NCBI RefSeq assembly: GCF_003205295.1
Contig: NZ_QJRP01000040.1
Coordinates: 1 to 38,559 of the forward strand
Reading direction: 5' to 3'
Length of the DNA: 38,559 nucleotides
DNA from: Pseudomonas mosselii
GTDB taxonomy: Bacteria > Pseudomonadota > Gammaproteobacteria > Pseudomonadales > Pseudomonadaceae
In this document: piece after piece, positions 38,537 to 38,559 of the stretch
Layout: each line of letters begins with the position of its first letter
Numbering within the stretch: position 1 is the stretch's first letter
Position numbers and translations under genes: made by a program
Notes under the pieces: model-generated
Seen by the model: only the letters and a program-made list of their open reading frames with translations
What the model was told of the DNA's origin: nothing
The model's database searches: none

Positions 38537-38559
38537 GGTGCTCCCCTCTTCTACCGTGC

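Overview
The window looks like a chromosomal segment of a fluorescent Pseudomonas, most likely the P. putida group. It is GC-rich, carries Pseudomonas-type REP palindromes, and holds several genus-typical systems: a giant animal-peroxidase/RTX protein with its own type I exporter, a Fur/FecI-type iron cell-surface signalling set, an arsRBC operon and a sphingosine-response (sph) cluster. The species call is inference; gene content and order were read directly.

Region 1 (1-15.6 kb). A minus-strand gene begins at 10553 and runs off the left edge, giving at least 3517 codons without a stop. It encodes a secreted protein built as a tandem duplication: two heme-peroxidase domains, each followed by RTX calcium-binding repeats, then Ig-like spacers and a long RTX tail. 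It matches PehA of P. putida. Divergent from it, across a 658-bp AT-rich control region, lie the three parts of a type I secretion system (ABC ATPase, membrane fusion protein, TolC-like outer-membrane protein), which presumably export it.

Region 2 (15.6-20.8 kb). A Cys-rich lipoprotein faces an orphan FecR-like gene that has a very good Fur box, no sigma partner and a shortened anti-sigma region. Next come a 63-bp inverted repeat, a small secreted Arg/His-rich protein, a REPIN-like element, and arsR-arsB-arsC with a palindromic operator over the promoter.

Region 3 (20.7-27.7 kb). This is a set of mostly independent housekeeping or accessory genes: a PAS-GGDEF diguanylate cyclase, a Tat-exported class A beta-lactamase, a hypothetical protein, a tautomerase, a small membrane protein, an HD hydrolase and an ATP-grasp protein. 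It ends with two fusion genes: a MerR regulator fused to a SAM methyltransferase, behind a MerR-style 19-bp-spacer promoter, and an HD-hydrolase/GNAT acetyltransferase fusion.

Region 4 (27.8-31.9 kb). An ECF sigma factor, a FecR anti-sigma factor and an STN-containing TonB-dependent siderophore receptor form a complete cell-surface signalling operon.

Region 5 (32-38.6 kb). After a glutaminase gene come an AraC-type regulator (SphR-like), a divergent outer-membrane SphA-like gene with two 15-bp direct repeats 22 bp apart in its promoter, and a convergent three-gene operon. That operon encodes a lipoprotein cytochrome c, a Tat-exported FAD oxidase and a Tat-exported PLP enzyme. Order and protein types match sphR-sphA-sphBCD of P. 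aeruginosa, a periplasmic sphingosine-handling pathway. A second copy of the REPIN-like element sits between sphA and sphB.
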